Shown piece after piece: positions 1-6,137 of a stretch of 6,899 nucleotides of DNA. The notes beneath the pieces were generated by a model, which was given only the letters and a program-made list of their open reading frames with translations, did no database searches and had not been told where the DNA came from. The DNA comes from Pseudomonadota bacterium. GTDB lineage: Bacteria; Desulfobacterota; Syntrophia; Syntrophales; UBA5619. How positions within the stretch are numbered: the first letter of the stretch is position 1; each line of letters opens with the position of its first letter. The stretch spans positions 1 through 6,899 of the forward strand of contig JAHJQP010000147.1 of NCBI GenBank assembly GCA_018819165.1. The letters run 5' to 3'. Position numbers and translations under genes: made by a program.

Positions 1-101
1 CTGGAAGCCTGACCGGAAGGGCTTATAGCACATTCGCCTTCTGCCGGCAATGACCTCCTGCCCAAATGGATATTTTCAGGAAAACGGCGGAGAACATGAC
101 C

Positions 102-626
102 ATGCACATCATCGTGGACGGCTACAACCTGATCCGTCAATCCGACGTCCTCAGGCGATACGAGCGGATCAGCCTCGAAGAGGGGCGGCGCGCCCTCGTT
201 CTGAACCTCGCCCGTTACCGAAAGATGAGGGGGCACCGGATCACGGTCGTCTTCGACGGATGGGAGGGGGGCTCGCCCACCGAAGAGCGGGACCGTGCAG
301 GCGGCGTGGAGATCATCTATTCCCGCCTCGGGGAGAAGGCCGACGAAGTGATCAAGCGATTGCTCCAGACGGCAAGCGAGGAGATCATGGTTGTCACCTC
401 CGACCGGGAGATCGCCGTCTTCGCGGAACGGCGCGGGAAGACCGCCATCGCCTCCCCCGCGTTCGCTGAACGGCTCGAACGGAGCGCCGCGGAATCTTTC
501 CCTGCGGACGCCCCCGGCGCGGAGGACGCGGATGAAGAAGAACGGACCGGAATGAAAAAGAAGGGTCCCTCCCGGCGTCTCTCCAAGCAGAAACGGGCAG
601 CCCTGGCCCGGCTCAGGAAGCTCTGA
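102..626 (+). CDS. YacP/Rae1-like NYN (PIN-like) domain ribonuclease
   Basis: The 174-residue product fits the YacP family (formerly DUF901), which has a NYN/PIN-like metal-dependent nuclease fold. Bacillus Rae1/YacP is a ribosome-associated mRNA endonuclease; that role here is inferred from the family. Visible motifs are MHIIVDGYNLI at the N-terminus (Asp6), VVFDGWEG (Asp52), GEKADEVI (Asp81) and VVTSDREI (Asp101). These acidic residues are spaced as expected for the metal-binding pocket. After about residue 125 comes an acidic linker, then a Lys/Arg-rich tail (about 151-174) that could contact RNA or ribosomes. ATGs at 66 and 96 are also in frame. I chose 102 because a GGAG at 89-92 sits 9 bases upstream and the protein then begins directly with its first strand. 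It is the only plus-strand gene, and its stop lies 5 bases from the convergent holA stop. No substrate can be read from the sequence. Confidence 0.85.
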   Translation: MHIIVDGYNLIRQSDVLRRYERISLEEGRRALVLNLARYRKMRGHRITVVFDGWEGGSPTEERDRAGGVEIIYSRLGEKADEVIKRLLQTASEEIMVVTSDREIAVFAERRGKTAIASPAFAERLERSAAESFPADAPGAEDADEEERTGMKKKGPSRRLSKQKRAALARLRKL

Positions 627-631
627 CGGCT

Positions 632-2023
632 CTACCGGCTCCCGCAGACGGCGATCAGGAAGCGCTCGAGGAGGAGGCGGGGATCCTTTCCCGTCGTCTT
701 GAGCGCCAGATCCGTCCGGACCAGAAGTTCCAGATAACCAGCCAGCTCCGCCCGGGTAAACCGCCCCGCGTTTTTTAAGGCCTGATAGACGACAAAAGGG
801 TGCTGAGAGGCGAGAGCGATCGAATCCTCCCCGTCGCCGGCCAACTTCCGGACGGCGGGATAGACCGCCTTCTGAAACCGGCCGTAGTCCAACTCCGGAC
901 TGAAGGACCCCAGCCGCCCCGAGGCGATCAGGAGCTTCGCCTGAAAAAGAAAGCGGATCTCCTTGGTGATCATCGTCATGATCATCAGGGGATGGAGGCC
1001 CTGGTCGAGGAGTTCGTGCAGGGTTCGAAGGGCAAGGGTCAGGTTCCTCCCGACGAGCGCCCCGTTCAGCTCAAAGACGGTGTCCTCCCTCGTCCTGCCG
1101 ACGACGGCCTCCACATCCGCCGCCTCGATCTGCGTCTTTTCTCCGGCATACGTGATCAGCTTCTCGATCGCCGAGAGCGACTCCCGAAGGCTGAAACCCG
1201 TTTTCTGCCCGAGGGCGGACCAGGCGCCGGATGAGAGCCGCTTCCCCCTCTTCGCCAGGATTTCGGCGGCCATCTCCTGTACGGCCCGCTGCTGCCTCAC
1301 CTCCCCTTTCACCTTTGAGAACGAAAGGACCCTTCCCACCGCCGAGACGGTCTTGAAAAGCTTCTTTCTCCGGTCCACGGCCTCGGCCGTCAGGATGAGG
1401 TGGTTCCCCTCCGGCATCCCGCCGGTCAAGGTCCGCTCCAGGCGGTCGGTCTCCTCCGGCCGTTCCTTCGCCTGCGTAGCGCCGCGGCTTACACAAATTT
1501 CCACGGCTTTGGGAAGCCACGTCTCCCGCCCCTGCCCATCATCATCCGGAACGATTCGCTTCCATGTCTCATCGTCGATCTTCCGCCAGCCGCCGTCCCT
1601 GAGGTCGTCAAACTGAAGGCCCGTAATCCGCAGAAATTGCATGAAATCCGCCGCCGCCCGGTCCGGCTCCTGGTCGAGGCGCTCCCGGATCCTGCCGATA
1701 AGGGGCATAAGGACGTTTTTCGACTGGAAAAGGCGGGTGTCCCGGACGACGACAACCTTGCGTCCGGGCAGAAGGGGCGGGGTGATGAGGGATTCGCAGA
1801 GGGAGTCGACATCCTCGTGCTCGCCGTCCGTCACGAAGAGATTCAGCTCACGATCCTGTGCATCGGGGATAAGACGCTGCGTGATTTTCTCGAGGGCGTT
1901 CCGGAGGCGGAACTCTTCGTCGCCGCACAGGAGGTAGCAGGGAAAGGTTTTGCCCCGTTTCAGCTCCGCGAGGACCGTATCGAGGGAAACTCCCCGCCCC
2001 GTATCGTCGTCATGAAGATCCAT
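632..2023 (-). CDS. holA: DNA polymerase III subunit delta, with a large insertion
   Basis: Delta is the clamp-loader subunit that opens the beta sliding clamp during replication. The N-terminal part shows the expected start (SLDTVLAELKRG, then CYLLCGDEEFRLRNAL at about 29-44) and the strand VVVVRDTRLF near 90-99. The segment GNHLILTAEAVDRRKKLFK (about 206-224) follows. Middle and C-terminal helical regions include FSLRESLSAIEKLITYAG, EDTVFELNGALVGRN (about 313-327) and HPLMIMTMITKEIRFLFQAK (about 344-363). The length of 463 residues is well above the usual 330-350. The excess lies between about residues 103 and 195, inside the N-terminal ATPase-like domain. The ATG at 2021-2023 has only a weak GGGG upstream. 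A LOG-family gene lies 45 bases upstream in the same direction and may share its transcript. Family assignment is firm; the insertion's role is unknown. Confidence 0.9.
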   Translation of the reverse strand: MDLHDDDTGRGVSLDTVLAELKRGKTFPCYLLCGDEEFRLRNALEKITQRLIPDAQDRELNLFVTDGEHEDVDSLCESLITPPLLPGRKVVVVRDTRLFQSKNVLMPLIGRIRERLDQEPDRAAADFMQFLRITGLQFDDLRDGGWRKIDDETWKRIVPDDDGQGRETWLPKAVEICVSRGATQAKERPEETDRLERTLTGGMPEGNHLILTAEAVDRRKKLFKTVSAVGRVLSFSKVKGEVRQQRAVQEMAAEILAKRGKRLSSGAWSALGQKTGFSLRESLSAIEKLITYAGEKTQIEAADVEAVVGRTREDTVFELNGALVGRNLTLALRTLHELLDQGLHPLMIMTMITKEIRFLFQAKLLIASGRLGSFSPELDYGRFQKAVYPAVRKLAGDGEDSIALASQHPFVVYQALKNAGRFTRAELAGYLELLVRTDLALKTTGKDPRLLLERFLIAVCGSR

Positions 2024-2051
2024 TGGACCCCAAAAAGAGAATTTTACGTGA

Positions 2052-2065
2052 GGAACGGCCGTTCC
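2052..2065. repeat. Perfect 14-base palindrome between LOG gene and holA
   Basis: GGAACGGCCGTTCC is its own reverse complement. It lies 3 bases past the LOG-gene stop and 28 bases before the holA start. In RNA it could form a 5-bp stem with a GGCC loop. No U-tract follows directly in the direction of transcription, so a terminator is unlikely. It could be a protein-binding site or an RNA-processing hairpin, or it could be chance; nothing here decides between these. Confidence 0.4.
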
Positions 2066-2068
2066 GTT

Positions 2069-2724
2069 TTACAGGATGACGTACTTCTGAATGTGCCTCA
2101 CAACCTCGGCGGGATCGTCGATGATCTGTAAAAGTTCCATGTCCGCCGGAGAGATCTTGTTGTCGCGGAGCATCGTCTTTTTAAGCCAGTCGAAAAGCCC
2201 CTTCCAGTATTCGCTTCCCATGAGGATGACGGGGAAACACTTGATCCTTTTCGTCTGTATGAGGGTGATCGCCTCGAAAAGCTCGTCCATCGTCCCGAAG
2301 CCGCCGGGCATGATGACATAGGCCATGGCATACTTGATGAACATCACCTTCCGGATGAAAAAATATTTGTAGTCGATGCTGATGTTCGCGTAAGGATTTG
2401 GCTTCTGCTCCAAGGGCAGGCGGATGTTCATCCCCACCGACTGACCGCCGGCCTCCGCGGACCCTTTGTTGGCCGCCTCCATGATGCCGGCCCCCCCCCG
2501 GTGATGACGCCGAAGCCCTTTTCGGCGAGAAGCCGGGCCAGAATCTCCGCTTTCTGGTAGTAGGGATCATCCGGCTGGGTCCTGGCCGAGCCGAAGATGC
2601 TCACGGCGCGCCTGATGCCGGAGAGGGTCTCGAAGGCATCGACAAATTCGGCCATAATGCGGAAAATCCGCCAGGATTCCTCGATCGACAGGGCATCTAC
2701 GACAAACTGATTTCTTTCGTCCAT
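2069..2724 (-). pseudogene. LOG-family (TIGR00730-type) Rossmann protein, frameshifted
   Basis: Two overlapping reading frames together make one LOG-family protein of about 218 residues. Characterised members cleave cytokinin-type nucleoside 5'-monophosphates to base and ribose phosphate; many bacterial members have unknown substrates. The N-terminal frame carries AVSIFGSART and EKGFGVITGGG, and the C-terminal frame carries GIMEAANKGSAEAGG, FFIRKVMFIKYA and the signature PGGFGTMDELFE. The frames part inside a run of nine G on the coding strand (plus-strand C at 2491-2499). A tenth G would give TGGGAGIMEAANKG and restore the whole protein. As written, translation leaves the family after GGGP and stops at 2428, giving about 98 residues. 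I chose the ATG at 2724 because GAGGTG (2731-2736) precedes it by about 7 bases; an upstream GTG lies within that site. Sequencing error, true mutation or slippage are all possible. Confidence 0.85.
2491..2499 (-). repeat. G9 homopolymer at the LOG frameshift site
   Basis: Nine consecutive C on the plus strand read as GGGGGGGGG in the coding direction, exactly where the reading frame of the LOG gene breaks in its nucleotide-binding glycine loop. Tracts of this kind are prone to replication slippage, polymerase slippage in RNA, and miscounting in sequencing. A single base added here restores the frame. Confidence 0.9.
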
Positions 2725-2763
2725 TTCACACACCTCTATGCCGGAAAGGATGCTATTCCTCGT

Positions 2764-2805
2764 AAAAAGCAGGAGAAGCCGTCATCCCGGGGCCACGGCG
2801 CTCTC
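2764..2805 (-). terminator. Probable intrinsic terminator after rpsU
   Basis: Read on the minus strand, GAGAGCGCCGT (2805-2795) can pair with ACGGCTTCTC (2782-2773). This gives ten pairs including one G-U, one bulged C and a 12-base loop. A short CTGC spacer and TTTTT (2768-2764) follow. It starts about 12 bases past the rpsU stop. Stem, loop and U-run match a rho-independent terminator, although the U-run is short. Confidence 0.5.
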
Positions 2806-2817
2806 AGAGAAGTCTTC

Positions 2818-3009
2818 CTAAGAGACCCTGCGCCGCTGGACCTTGGCCAATCTTCGGCGCGCCTCGATGGTCTTCCTCTTCTTCTTCACCGACGGCTTCT
2901 CGTAAGCTCTGCGCAGTTTGAGCTCTTTGAACAGGCCGCTCTTGGAGAGCTTGTTCTTAAGGATCTTCAAGGCCTTTTCCACATCGTTGTCATATACTTT
3001 TACTTCCAA
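2818..3009 (-). CDS. rpsU: 30S ribosomal protein S21 (TTG start)
   Basis: S21 is a small basic protein of the 30S subunit that helps initiation on mRNAs. The 63-residue product begins MEVKVYDNDVEKALKILKNK and continues with the family pattern LFKELKLRRAYEKPSVKKKRK, ending in an Arg/Lys-rich helix (EARRRLAKVQRRRVS). Length and composition match S21 throughout. The start is an unusual TTG at 3007-3009. It is supported by AAAGGGAG at 3017-3024, seven bases upstream, and by the family N-terminus beginning exactly there. The frame stays open upstream to 3162, but that stretch has no S21 character. The preceding 234 bases hold AT-rich sequence and inverted repeats, and a probable terminator follows, so it may be its own transcription unit. 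Confidence 0.93.
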   Translation of the reverse strand: MEVKVYDNDVEKALKILKNKLSKSGLFKELKLRRAYEKPSVKKKRKTIEARRRLAKVQRRRVS

Positions 3010-3029
3010 ATTTCTTCTCCCTTTCCTAT

Positions 3030-3104
3030 TTATATTTTCTGATAAGATTTTATCTCGCCATGATACTCCTGAATCGTTTTCACGCGGCCCTCTTCCTTCA
3101 GCAT
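3030..3104 (-). CDS. Possible 24-residue ORF upstream of rpsU
   Basis: In the leader of rpsU a short frame runs from ATG at 3104 to TAA at 3030, ending 20 bases before the rpsU start codon. The product is MLKEEGRVKTIQEYHGEIKS followed by YQKI. The same frame stays open upstream without a convincing start, through codons for SSGTGAQAAVNAIEA, which reads like protein rather than random sequence. No ribosome site is evident for the ATG. It may be a leader peptide, the remaining C-terminus of a decayed gene, or chance. I do not recognise it. Confidence 0.2.
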   Translation of the reverse strand: MLKEEGRVKTIQEYHGEIKSYQKI

Positions 3105-3155
3105 CGCCTCGATCGCATTGACCGCCGCCTGGGCGCCGGTCCCCGATGAAAAACT

Positions 3156-3214
3156 GGCACAAAAAAAGGGCAGTACGGCGCTACACTCTTTGTTTTGTGC
3201 CGTATACCACCCTT
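3156..3214 (-). repeat. Nested, mutually exclusive inverted repeats between hisC and rpsU
   Basis: GGCACAAAAAAAG (3156-3168) pairs with CTTTGTTTTGTGCC (3188-3201) over 13 bp with one bulge. A second pairing joins 3166-3179 (AAGGGCAGTACGGC) with 3199-3214 (GCCGTATACCACCCTT), imperfectly. The two share bases at 3166-3168 and 3199-3201, so both cannot form fully together. On the minus strand the first hairpin is followed by AGTTTTTC, so it may serve as the hisC terminator. A leader switch for rpsU or a decayed repeat element are alternatives. Confidence 0.4.
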
Positions 3215-3243
3215 GATTGTTGCCTAGTGTTAGACCACGCTCC

Positions 3244-4308
3244 TTACCCGGATATGATGTCCCTCAAAACCTCTATAAACTGCCGGTTTTCCTCGCTGGT
3301 TCCCACCGTGACACGCATGGCGCCCTTCATCGTTCCGGGGGCGCTCAGGTTCTTGATCAGGATACCCCTCTCCATCAGCTTCTTGTATACGCGATCCGCA
3401 TCAAAATCGCAACTAAAAAAAATAAAATTTGCGTCGGTCGGCTGGGGGTGAATGCCCGTGAGCGTTTCCATGGCCGCAAAAAGCTCGCCGCGCTGCCGCC
3501 GGATCTTCCGGGCCTGCTTCAGGAAGGCCTCCTCCTCGTCGAGATAGAAACCGGCGGCGGCCTGCGACAGGGCATTGATATTGTAGGGAAGCCGCACCTT
3601 GCGGAGTTCATGGACGAGGTTCAGAGGCCCAATGAGGAGGCCGATCCTCATGGCGGCGAGCCCCACCTTGGAGAGGCTCCGGAGGATGACCAGGTTTTCG
3701 TACCGGCCGAGGAGCGGCAGAAAGGTCTTTCCCGAAAAATGGAAATAGGCCTCATCAACGACGACGATGCCGGGGGCCTCGTTCAGGATCGTCTCGATCT
3801 TTTCGGGTGTGAAGCAGTTGCCGGTCGGGTTGTTGGGCCAGGCCAGGAACGTCAGGACTGGTGGACGCGCAGCCATCCGTTCCCGCATGGCCTCGAGATC
3901 GAGATCGAACGCCCCGTCGAGCGGGACCGCCTCAACCCGGCAGCCGGCGTTCTGGGCGGAGATCCGGTACATGGCAAAGGTGGGAACGGGGATCATGACC
4001 TCCGCCCCGGGCCGCGCGAGGGCCGCGCAGAGGATCTGGATCAGCTCGTCCGAACCGTTGCCGAGGAGGACCTGGTCCTCCTCCACGCCGAAAGCCGACG
4101 CGAAACGGGCGGTCAGCCCAACAGATCCTGCCTCGGGATACCGGTTCAGAGGAACGGAGGCCAGGAGAGTCGCAAATTTCTTCCGGAGCTTGGCGGGGAT
4201 GGCCAGAGGATTCTCATTGGCATCCAGTTTGATACGGCAGGGGGTGGTCTCCACCGGATAGGCCTCCTGCGCGAGGACCTCTTCCCTGATCAGAGCCCGG
4301 ATATCCAT
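3244..4308 (-). CDS. hisC: Histidinol-phosphate aminotransferase
   Basis: This class I/II PLP-dependent transaminase of 354 residues matches HisC in length (usually about 350-360). HisC converts imidazole-acetol phosphate and glutamate to histidinol phosphate and 2-oxoglutarate in the cytoplasm. Visible motifs are KLDANENP (about 27-34), NRYPE (55-59), LGNGSDELI (82-90), WPNNPTG (157-163), VVVDEAYFHF (182-191), SLSKVGLAAMRIG with the likely PLP-binding Lys214, and MRVTVGT with the carboxylate-binding Arg332. The ATG at 4306-4308 was chosen over a TTG at 4330-4332 because an AGAAGGG-type ribosome site precedes it by about 8 bases and the N-terminus MDIRALIREEV suits the family. It overlaps the end of the upstream 71-residue gene by 19 bases, suggesting coupled translation. 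No other his gene is in view, so a related aromatic or cobalamin-pathway aminotransferase cannot be wholly excluded. Confidence 0.88.
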   Translation of the reverse strand: MDIRALIREEVLAQEAYPVETTPCRIKLDANENPLAIPAKLRKKFATLLASVPLNRYPEAGSVGLTARFASAFGVEEDQVLLGNGSDELIQILCAALARPGAEVMIPVPTFAMYRISAQNAGCRVEAVPLDGAFDLDLEAMRERMAARPPVLTFLAWPNNPTGNCFTPEKIETILNEAPGIVVVDEAYFHFSGKTFLPLLGRYENLVILRSLSKVGLAAMRIGLLIGPLNLVHELRKVRLPYNINALSQAAAGFYLDEEEAFLKQARKIRRQRGELFAAMETLTGIHPQPTDANFIFFSCDFDADRVYKKLMERGILIKNLSAPGTMKGAMRVTVGTSEENRQFIEVLRDIISG

Positions 4309-4505
4309 GACTTGCACCCTTCTTTCGTCCAATTCTCGCTCCCGTACTTCTTTGTCATCAGCTCGCTTTTAAGCTCCTCCTCCTCCTGCGTCAGAACCCC
4401 TTCCAAAAGCCGGATGCCCACTTCCATCAGGCCCTTCGCGATACAGCTACCGATGATACGGAAGGTATTGATGATGCCCGGCGGAAAGAAGGGAGGAGTC
4501 TCCAT
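4290..4505 (-). CDS. Small hypothetical protein between gcvH and hisC
   Basis: I do not recognise this 71-residue protein. It begins METPPFFPPGIINTF, then has a mostly hydrophobic, probably amphipathic stretch (about 10-38, including FRIIGSCIAKGLMEVG). An acidic cluster QEEEELKSEL and a short C-terminal part with Trp and Cys (ENWTKEGCKSWISG) follow. There is no clear signal peptide or long enough transmembrane helix. It starts 15 bases after the gcvH stop, and its stop lies inside the hisC start region (19-base overlap), which argues for real translation. An alternative in-frame TTG at 4521-4523 overlaps the gcvH stop codon; the ATG at 4505 was preferred, but no strong ribosome site supports either. 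The tight packing suggests co-expression with gcvH and hisC; no function can be inferred. Confidence 0.6.
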   Translation of the reverse strand: METPPFFPPGIINTFRIIGSCIAKGLMEVGIRLLEGVLTQEEEELKSELMTKKYGSENWTKEGCKSWISGL

Positions 4506-4519
4506 GCGCCAACCGCGAT

Positions 4520-4918
4520 TCAATCGACCTCTGCTTCCCGGATCACGAAGTCCTGATAGCCCCTCGTATCGAGGAGATCATCCAGTTCTTCCAGATCATC
4601 CATCTCCACGATGATCATCCACCCGGTGTCATGAGGCTCGCTGTTGATGATGCCGATATCATCCGTGATATCCTCATTGACGCTGATGATCACCCCGCTG
4701 ACCGGCGAGATCAGCTCGACCACCGCCTTCGCCGATTCAATGCTGCCGAACGGCTCGTCCTTCTCCACATAGGAATCGACTTCGGGAAGATCCAGCAAAA
4801 GGATCTCTCCCAGCTTCTCCTGGGCGTGGTCCGTGATCCCGATGGTGGCCAGATCTCCATCCACTCTGACCCAGACATGTTCCCGACTGTACAGCAGATC
4901 ATCCGGAAATAATTTCAT
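4520..4918 (-). CDS. gcvH: Glycine cleavage system H-type lipoyl carrier protein
   Basis: H-protein carries a lipoyl arm that shuttles the aminomethyl group between glycine cleavage P, T and L proteins. It can also act as the carrier in lipoate assembly. The 132-residue product matches the family across its length: YSREHVWVRVDGDLATIGIT near the start, GEILLLDLPEV, then FGSIESAKAVVEL with the likely lipoylated Lys64. SPVSGVIISVNE and NSEPHDTGWMI follow. The ATG at 4916-4918 has AGGA about 9 bases upstream. No gcvT, gcvP or lpd gene lies in the window, so its partners must be elsewhere or it may serve another lipoyl pathway. A 139-base gap separates it from the upstream peptidase gene, so it may have its own promoter. 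Confidence 0.92.
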   Translation of the reverse strand: MKLFPDDLLYSREHVWVRVDGDLATIGITDHAQEKLGEILLLDLPEVDSYVEKDEPFGSIESAKAVVELISPVSGVIISVNEDITDDIGIINSEPHDTGWMIIVEMDDLEELDDLLDTRGYQDFVIREAEVD

Positions 4919-4944
4919 ATGATGGCATCCTGTTCTTTAAGATT

Positions 4945-4956
4945 GTCGAATTCGAC
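4945..4956. promoter_or_regulatory. Palindrome upstream of gcvH, candidate operator
   Basis: GTCGAATTCGAC is a perfect 12-base palindrome lying 27-38 bases before the gcvH ATG. On the minus strand a weak sigma70-like pair can be drawn around it: TTGCGG, 18 bases, then GACAAT. The palindrome would cover the spacer end and the -10. A dimeric repressor site is a natural reading, but only geometry supports it. Confidence 0.3.
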
Positions 4957-4971
4957 GAAATTTACCCGCAA

Positions 4972-4987
4972 GGGCATCCAAATGCCC
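4972..4987. repeat. Short perfect hairpin in the pepQ-gcvH gap
   Basis: GGGCATCCAAATGCCC forms a 6-bp stem with a 4-base loop. It lies between the peptidase stop and gcvH. No U-tract follows on the minus strand, so it is not a typical intrinsic terminator. It may be part of the gcvH leader or simply a chance repeat. Confidence 0.3.
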
Positions 4988-5019
4988 AAGCCCGTAAAGC
5001 AGCGCCGCGCGCAAGCCGA

Positions 5020-5042
5020 TCGGGAAACGACACTGTTCCCGA
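5020..5042. repeat. Inverted repeat just downstream of the peptidase gene
   Basis: TCGGGAA (5020-5026) and TTCCCGA (5036-5042) are perfect inverted repeats around a 9-base loop, starting 15 bases past the peptidase stop. A transcript would form a stable 7-bp stem at its 3' end. No run of U follows, so it could stabilise mRNA or act with Rho rather than being an intrinsic terminator. Confidence 0.35.
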
Positions 5043-5057
5043 CGGGCCGCATCAACC

Positions 5058-6137
5058 TCAAATGATGGTAAGTTCTTTGGGGGTCTGCGTCAAGATTTCG
5101 CAGCCCTCCTCCGTCACCAGAACCGTATCCTCGATCCTGATCCCCCAGACGCCCGGGAGATAGATCCCCGGCTCGACCGTGACCACCATGCCAACCCGGA
5201 GAATCTCTTCCCTGCCCGCGGCCAGGCGCGGCGCCTCATGGACATCCAGACCCACCCCGTGGCCGGTCCCGTGAGAAAAATAGCCCCCCAGTCCCGCGTC
5301 TTCGAAACACGCCCTGGCGATGCGATCGATCTCACCGCAGGAAACGCCCGACCGGATCGCGCCGAGCGCGCGATCATGGGCCTCCCGGACGAGCCGGTAA
5401 ACCTCCTGTTGACGTTCCGAGGCCTGTCCCACGATATAGGTGCAGGTCTCATCCGAATGATAACCGCCGCAGACAGCGCCGTAGTCGATCATCACGCAAT
5501 CCCCGTCGGCGATCGCCCGGCGCCCCGGCGTCGCGTGGGGAAGGGCCGTATTGGAACCCGCCGCGACAATCGTCTCGAAGGAAACCTTTTCCGCCCCGCC
5601 CAGTCGCATCCGGTATTCGAGCTCGAGCGCGATCTCCGCCTCCCGAACGCCCGGCCGGATCATCTCCCGGACCGCCGCGAGGGCCTCCCCGGCGATCTTT
5701 GCCGCCTCCCGGATCTGCGCAATTTCTGCTTCCTCCTTGACGGCCCGGAGGTAGTGGAACACACTGGCGAGTGGCCGGAGCTCCACCCCCGGAAGCCCCT
5801 CCTGGAGTTTCAGGTATTCTTCCACAGAGAGAGCGGGGGATTCGAAATCGATCTGCCCGATCCCCTGCCGATGAGCCACCGCCGCGATCCCATCAACCCG
5901 GTTGCGGAATTCAAAGATCTCCGTCCCTGCCGCTTCCCCCCGCGCCTGGGTCACATACCGCCCGTCCACCAGGAGCACGAGCCAGGTCGGGCCGGCCATC
6001 AGAGCTCCGTCTCCGCCGGTGAAGCCGGTCAGATAACGGATGTTTATTGCATTCAGAATGAGCAGGACGCCCGTTTCCGAAAGCCCCGCGCGAAGACGCC
6101 TCACCCGCTCCGGATATGGCGAAGGATCATGCCGCAT
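5058..6137 (-). CDS. M24B family Xaa-Pro aminopeptidase / Xaa-Pro dipeptidase-type protein
   Basis: This 359-residue protein has the two-domain layout of prokaryotic PepP/PepQ-like peptidases. The N-terminal creatinase-like domain spans about 1-130 (ILNAINIRYLTGFTG, LLVDGRYVTQA), and the C-terminal pita-bread metalloprotease domain spans about 135-355. The dinuclear metal ligands are all visible: Asp218 and Asp229 (MIDYGAVCGGYHSDET), His293 (GTGHGVGLDVHE), Glu322 (VTVEPGIY) and Glu336 (RIEDTVLV). His201 (LPHATP) is also in place. An active enzyme releasing residues next to proline in cytoplasmic peptides is therefore likely; PepP and PepQ types cannot be told apart here. The ATG at 6135-6137 overlaps the stop of the upstream TPR gene by 11 bases, suggesting translational coupling. 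Homologues are often found near efp in other bacteria; no efp is in this window. Confidence 0.92.
   Translation of the reverse strand: MRHDPSPYPERVRRLRAGLSETGVLLILNAINIRYLTGFTGGDGALMAGPTWLVLLVDGRYVTQARGEAAGTEIFEFRNRVDGIAAVAHRQGIGQIDFESPALSVEEYLKLQEGLPGVELRPLASVFHYLRAVKEEAEIAQIREAAKIAGEALAAVREMIRPGVREAEIALELEYRMRLGGAEKVSFETIVAAGSNTALPHATPGRRAIADGDCVMIDYGAVCGGYHSDETCTYIVGQASERQQEVYRLVREAHDRALGAIRSGVSCGEIDRIARACFEDAGLGGYFSHGTGHGVGLDVHEAPRLAAGREEILRVGMVVTVEPGIYLPGVWGIRIEDTVLVTEEGCEILTQTPKELTII

Noticed and set aside
1..101. Possible end of an upstream plus-strand gene
   Set aside because: One frame is open from the window edge to TGA at 49-51, but only about 16 codons are visible with no recognisable motif, so no gene is called.
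958..992. Repeated GATCATC-like words suggesting a direct repeat
   Set aside because: They encode the hydrophobic Met/Ile run LMIMTMITKEI in HolA and are explained by coding.
1400..2131. Plus-strand open frame opposite holA (243 codons)
   Set aside because: It lies antisense to clear HolA coding sequence and shows no recognisable motif.
3010..3162. N-terminal extension of S21 in the same frame
   Set aside because: The added 51 residues are not S21-like, while the TTG at 3007-3009 has a strong ribosome site and the family N-terminus begins there.
4374..4390. CTC repeat resembling a microsatellite
   Set aside because: It encodes the acidic run QEEEEL of the 71-residue protein; glutamate codons explain it.
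3217..4614. Long plus-strand open frame opposite hisC (465 codons)
   Set aside because: It runs antisense through hisC, the small gene and part of gcvH, all well supported. Its composition (rich in Gly, Arg, Pro and Asp) is typical of a high-GC shadow frame, and it shows no family motif.
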